This document shows positions 5,865 through 7,418 of a stretch of 7,418 bases of DNA, piece after piece. Location of the stretch: positions 551 through 7,968 of the forward strand of contig PMZX01000501.1 in NCBI GenBank assembly GCA_003170035.1, read 5' to 3'. Below the pieces are notes generated by a model. That model saw only the letters and a list, made by a program, of their open reading frames with translations, did not search any database and had not been told where the DNA came from. The stretch's first letter is position 1, and each line of letters starts with the position of its first letter. Position numbers and translations under genes: made by a program. Origin of the DNA: Myxococcales bacterium (lineage in GTDB: Bacteria > Myxococcota_A > Polyangia > Fen-1088).

Positions 5865-6500
5865 TCATCTCCGGTTGTGTCGATGTCCGCACCCCCAGCC
5901 GGGCCTGCCGTCTGCGCTTCGTTCGTGATCCGGCTGACTGGTGTCAGCTGGCGGGACGGGAGGCGCTGATGCGACCACGACGGTGGCTGGGCGAAGCAGC
6001 CGCTCACCCGCGCGATAGCCCTTCTGGACCTCGTGCAGTACCGTGCCGGGTGTCGCGTCGGTGCTGGATGCCTGTGAGACAGCGTGGTGAACGCGCGGAT
6101 CGAAAAGCTGGCCCTTGGCCTCGATGGGCGTCACCGAATAGCGTTCGAGCTTGGCCTTGAAAAGGCGTAAGACCAACTCCACGCCATCCCGTACTGATTT
6201 GACGTCGTTCTTGCCGCCTTCTTTCCACGAAGCGATGGCACGCTCTAGGTTGTCCGCGACCTCCAAGAAGTCGCGCAGAATCGTCTCGCTTGCCTTCGTC
6301 TCGTGCTCGCTCATCTCCTTGCGAACGCGGTTCTTGTAGTTGTCGAGATCCGCCTTTTCGGCTTCCAGAGCAGCCATCCGTTGCTCCAAGCTCGTCCCCG
6401 CGGGGGTCGACTCTTCGACAGACGTCGGGTTGTCGGACGCAGACTGTCCGGCGTCGGGGGTTGGGCCGGAATTGCGTCGTGAGTCGGCATTGTCGATCAT
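5865..6500 (-). CDS. grpE: GrpE nucleotide exchange factor for DnaK
   Basis: GrpE releases ADP from DnaK and resets the chaperone cycle in the cytoplasm. The 211-residue product has an unstructured acidic start (1-35), a long coiled coil (about 38-92, with DNYKNRVRKE and ILRDFLEVADNLERAI), a four-helix section (DGVELVLRLFKAKLERYSV), and the conserved beta-wing (GQLFDPRVHHAVSQ, TVLHEVQKGYRAGERLLRPATVVVA, to about 177). A 34-residue C-terminal extension rich in Pro, Asp and Arg ends in CGHRHNRR, which is unusual for GrpE. ATG 6498-6500 gives a full-length start; its ribosome-binding site is weak. dnaK and dnaJ are not adjacent: a metal-efflux gene follows 44 bases later. The promoter is sigma-54-like, not CIRCE or sigma-32-like. 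This may be a second, specialised GrpE. Confidence 0.93.
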   Translation of the reverse strand: MIDNADSRRNSGPTPDAGQSASDNPTSVEESTPAGTSLEQRMAALEAEKADLDNYKNRVRKEMSEHETKASETILRDFLEVADNLERAIASWKEGGKNDVKSVRDGVELVLRLFKAKLERYSVTPIEAKGQLFDPRVHHAVSQASSTDATPGTVLHEVQKGYRAGERLLRPATVVVASAPPVPPADTSQPDHERSADGRPGWGCGHRHNRR

Positions 6501-6535
6501 GGTGCTCAGCTTCGCGCGGAACGCTGCCGCGTCCT

Positions 6536-6552
6536 CCTCCCATCGAGGGAGG
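6536..6552 (-). promoter_or_regulatory. Hairpin in the grpE leader
   Basis: A perfect 6-bp stem (CCTCCC / GGGAGG) with a 5-base loop lies just after the predicted transcription start (about 6558). On the minus strand both the GGGAGG arm and the neighbouring GGAGG resemble ribosome-binding sites, but they are too far (over 30 bases) from the ATG to serve it directly. A role as an mRNA structure, for example temperature-sensitive, is only a suggestion. Confidence 0.3.
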
Positions 6553-6568
6553 TCTGCTGCCTAGCAAA

Positions 6569-6584
6569 AGCAAGATGCGCGCCA
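6569..6584 (-). promoter_or_regulatory. Sigma-54-type -24/-12 promoter for grpE and the cation-efflux gene
   Basis: Minus-strand TGGCGCGCATCTTGCT matches 11 of 12 consensus positions, including a complete TTGCT, with exact GG-N10-GC spacing. The predicted start is near 6558, about 58 bases before the grpE ATG. The spacer is CATC, as in three other elements here. Confidence 0.68.
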
Positions 6585-6763
6585 TGCTGTCCGCTTGCAC
6601 CTACCGTGAGCGCGTGTTGCCAGGTCCAATCAATATGAATGAGCACATCCGCCGCCTTTCGAAGAAGTCGGTATTGGGCCGCAGGTGAGCTCTAGGCTCG
6701 TTGTCACAAAACCAGCAGCCTGGGAGGCGCAACGCGCACATTCTGCACCCAATGACCCTCTGC

Positions 6764-6778
6764 GACTGCAGGACAGTC
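6764..6778. promoter_or_regulatory. Inverted repeat abutting the adaptor promoter
   Basis: GACTG-CAGGA-CAGTC is a perfect 5-bp dyad, ending two bases before the -24 element at 6780. The position suits an operator. The 445-base divergent gap 6501-6945 contains this, the two promoters and three small hairpins; I see no gene in it. A degenerate relative of the repeated enhancer word, TCAATATGAA, lies at 6630-6639. Confidence 0.3.
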
Positions 6779-6779
6779 T

Positions 6780-6795
6780 TGGTACACATCGTGCT
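6780..6795 (+). promoter_or_regulatory. Sigma-54-type -24/-12 promoter for the periplasmic adaptor gene
   Basis: TGGTACACATCGTGCT matches 10 of 12 fixed positions with exact GG-N10-GC spacing, and shares CATCGTGCT with the promoter at 2507-2522. The predicted start is near 6806, giving a leader of about 140 bases, the longest of the five. Confidence 0.6.
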
Positions 6796-6825
6796 TATTA
6801 CTTCGCCCACGGAAGGTTGTAAGTG

Positions 6826-6871
6826 ATTGCTGCAAGCAATATCGCAGGACCGTCAGACGGGCCGAAGCCCG
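6826..6871 (+). promoter_or_regulatory. Two small hairpins in the adaptor leader
   Basis: ATTGC-TGCAA-GCAAT (6826-6840) and CGGGC-CGAA-GCCCG (6858-6871) are both perfect 5-bp stems within the long predicted leader. Neither has a T-run. Their purpose is unknown; they may be chance in GC-rich DNA. Confidence 0.22.
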
Positions 6872-6945
6872 GGCCAGTCGCCACGCTCGCCATCGCTGCG
6901 CCCGCCAGTTTGATCGACGTCGCTCCGAGGAAGTCTTGGAGGGGC

Positions 6946-7418
6946 ATGCGCCGAAAGGGGATTATCGCCCTGCTGGTGCTGGTGCCGCTCATCGCTCTCG
7001 CCGGCTTCGCCTGGTACCGACTGAGCCATCCCACCGGGTCAGGGTTCCGCACAGTGAGGGTCGTACGCGCCGACATCACCGAGCGTGTGACTGCCACCGG
7101 TACTCTGCAGCCTGTTGTCACCTCGCCAGTCGGGGCGCAGGTGTCCGGCATCGTGGCCAAGCTCCACGCGGATTTCAATTCGCAGGTGAAGGCTGGAGAT
7201 CTCCTGGTGGAGCTGGATCCCGCGCTCTTCCAAAACGCCGTGGCGATGGCGACCGCACAACTCGCGCAGGCCAAGGCGAACCTGACCAGCGCGCATGCGA
7301 GCGCGCGCGGCGCCGTGAGCGTGCGCGACCGGACGCGGCTGCTCGAACGCAAGTCCCTGGTGAGCAGCGCCGACCTGGACGCGAGCGAGGCGGTATTTGG
7401 CCAGACCGCCGGACAAAC
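6946..7418 (+). CDS. MacA/HlyD-type periplasmic adaptor (membrane fusion protein), 5' part
   Basis: The first 157 residues are present; the gene runs off the right edge. An N-terminal membrane anchor (about 4-24, GIIALLVLVPLIALAGFAWY) is followed by the first half of a barrel-sandwich/lipoyl domain: ITERVTATGTLQPV, then SPVGAQVSGIVAKLHADFNSQ and VKAGDLLVELDPALF, then the first helix of the alpha-hairpin (QNAVAMATAQLAQAKANL) with LLERKSLVSSADLDASEA. GAQVSG and VKAGDLLVELDP are typical of the MacA branch, which works with a MacB-type ABC exporter; that partner and an outer-membrane factor would lie to the right. ATG 6946 is supported by GGAGGGG at 6938-6944; no in-frame start is available upstream. 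It is divergent from grpE. Substrates could be peptides, macrolides or lipids; the sequence does not say. Confidence 0.88.
   Translation, partial: MRRKGIIALLVLVPLIALAGFAWYRLSHPTGSGFRTVRVVRADITERVTATGTLQPVVTSPVGAQVSGIVAKLHADFNSQVKAGDLLVELDPALFQNAVAMATAQLAQAKANLTSAHASARGAVSVRDRTRLLERKSLVSSADLDASEAVFGQTAGQ

Noticed and set aside
5618..6007. Frameshift in the GrpE tail (another frame reads an acidic tail)
   Set aside because: The GrpE frame is complete through the beta-wing and ends with a stop before the next gene; the acidic alternative lacks support without homologues.
6501..6700. CIRCE element or sigma-32 promoter for grpE
   Set aside because: No TTAGCACTC/GAGTGCTAA repeat and no convincing CTTGAA...CCCCAT pair is present.
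6601..6810. 69-residue minus-strand frame in the divergent gap
   Set aside because: No ribosome-binding site or domain, and it spans the adaptor promoter region.

Overview
The window is high-GC bacterial DNA with dense, mostly non-overlapping genes for envelope and stress functions. An OmpA-type outer-membrane barrel, a MacA-type adaptor and good sigma-54-like promoters point to a Gram-negative bacterium. Protein style and GC suggest a deltaproteobacterium or myxobacterium, but that placement is a weak inference. There are no rRNA, tRNA, CRISPR or insertion-sequence signatures.

Layout. (1) 1-701, minus strand: start of an outer-membrane beta-barrel protein, probably OmpA family, cut by the left edge. 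(2) 1002-2251, minus strand: a three-gene unit made of a 106-residue protein with a Cys-containing tail, a 97-residue secreted or membrane-anchored small protein, and a C39-type cysteine peptidase with a lipoprotein-like leader. (3) 2626-4887, plus strand: a secreted Pro/Tyr/Trp/Gly-rich protein followed by the ATPase and permease of a zinc/manganese-type ABC importer; the two ABC genes overlap and no binding-protein gene is present. (4) 4903-6500, minus strand, convergent with the importer: grpE followed by a ZnT9-like cation diffusion facilitator. (5) 6946-7418, plus strand: start of a MacA/HlyD-type periplasmic adaptor, cut by the right edge.

The main discovery is regulatory. Each of the five transcription units has, on the correct strand and about 40-140 bases before its first start codon (measured from the predicted transcription start), a -24/-12 element of the sigma-54 type with exact GG-N10-GC spacing and 10 or 11 matches out of 12 to TGGCACR-N4-TTGCW. 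Four of the five also share CATC in the normally variable spacer, and four have GTGC in place of TTGC. Two intergenic regions carry the same 10-base word (TCAATTCGAG), 89-90 bases upstream of the minus-strand promoters, as an activator-binding enhancer would be. I infer one sigma-54 regulon, read by a common activator, that links outer-membrane remodelling, divalent-metal import and export, a chaperone exchange factor, a peptidase module and an efflux adaptor. No sigma-54 activator gene lies in the window.
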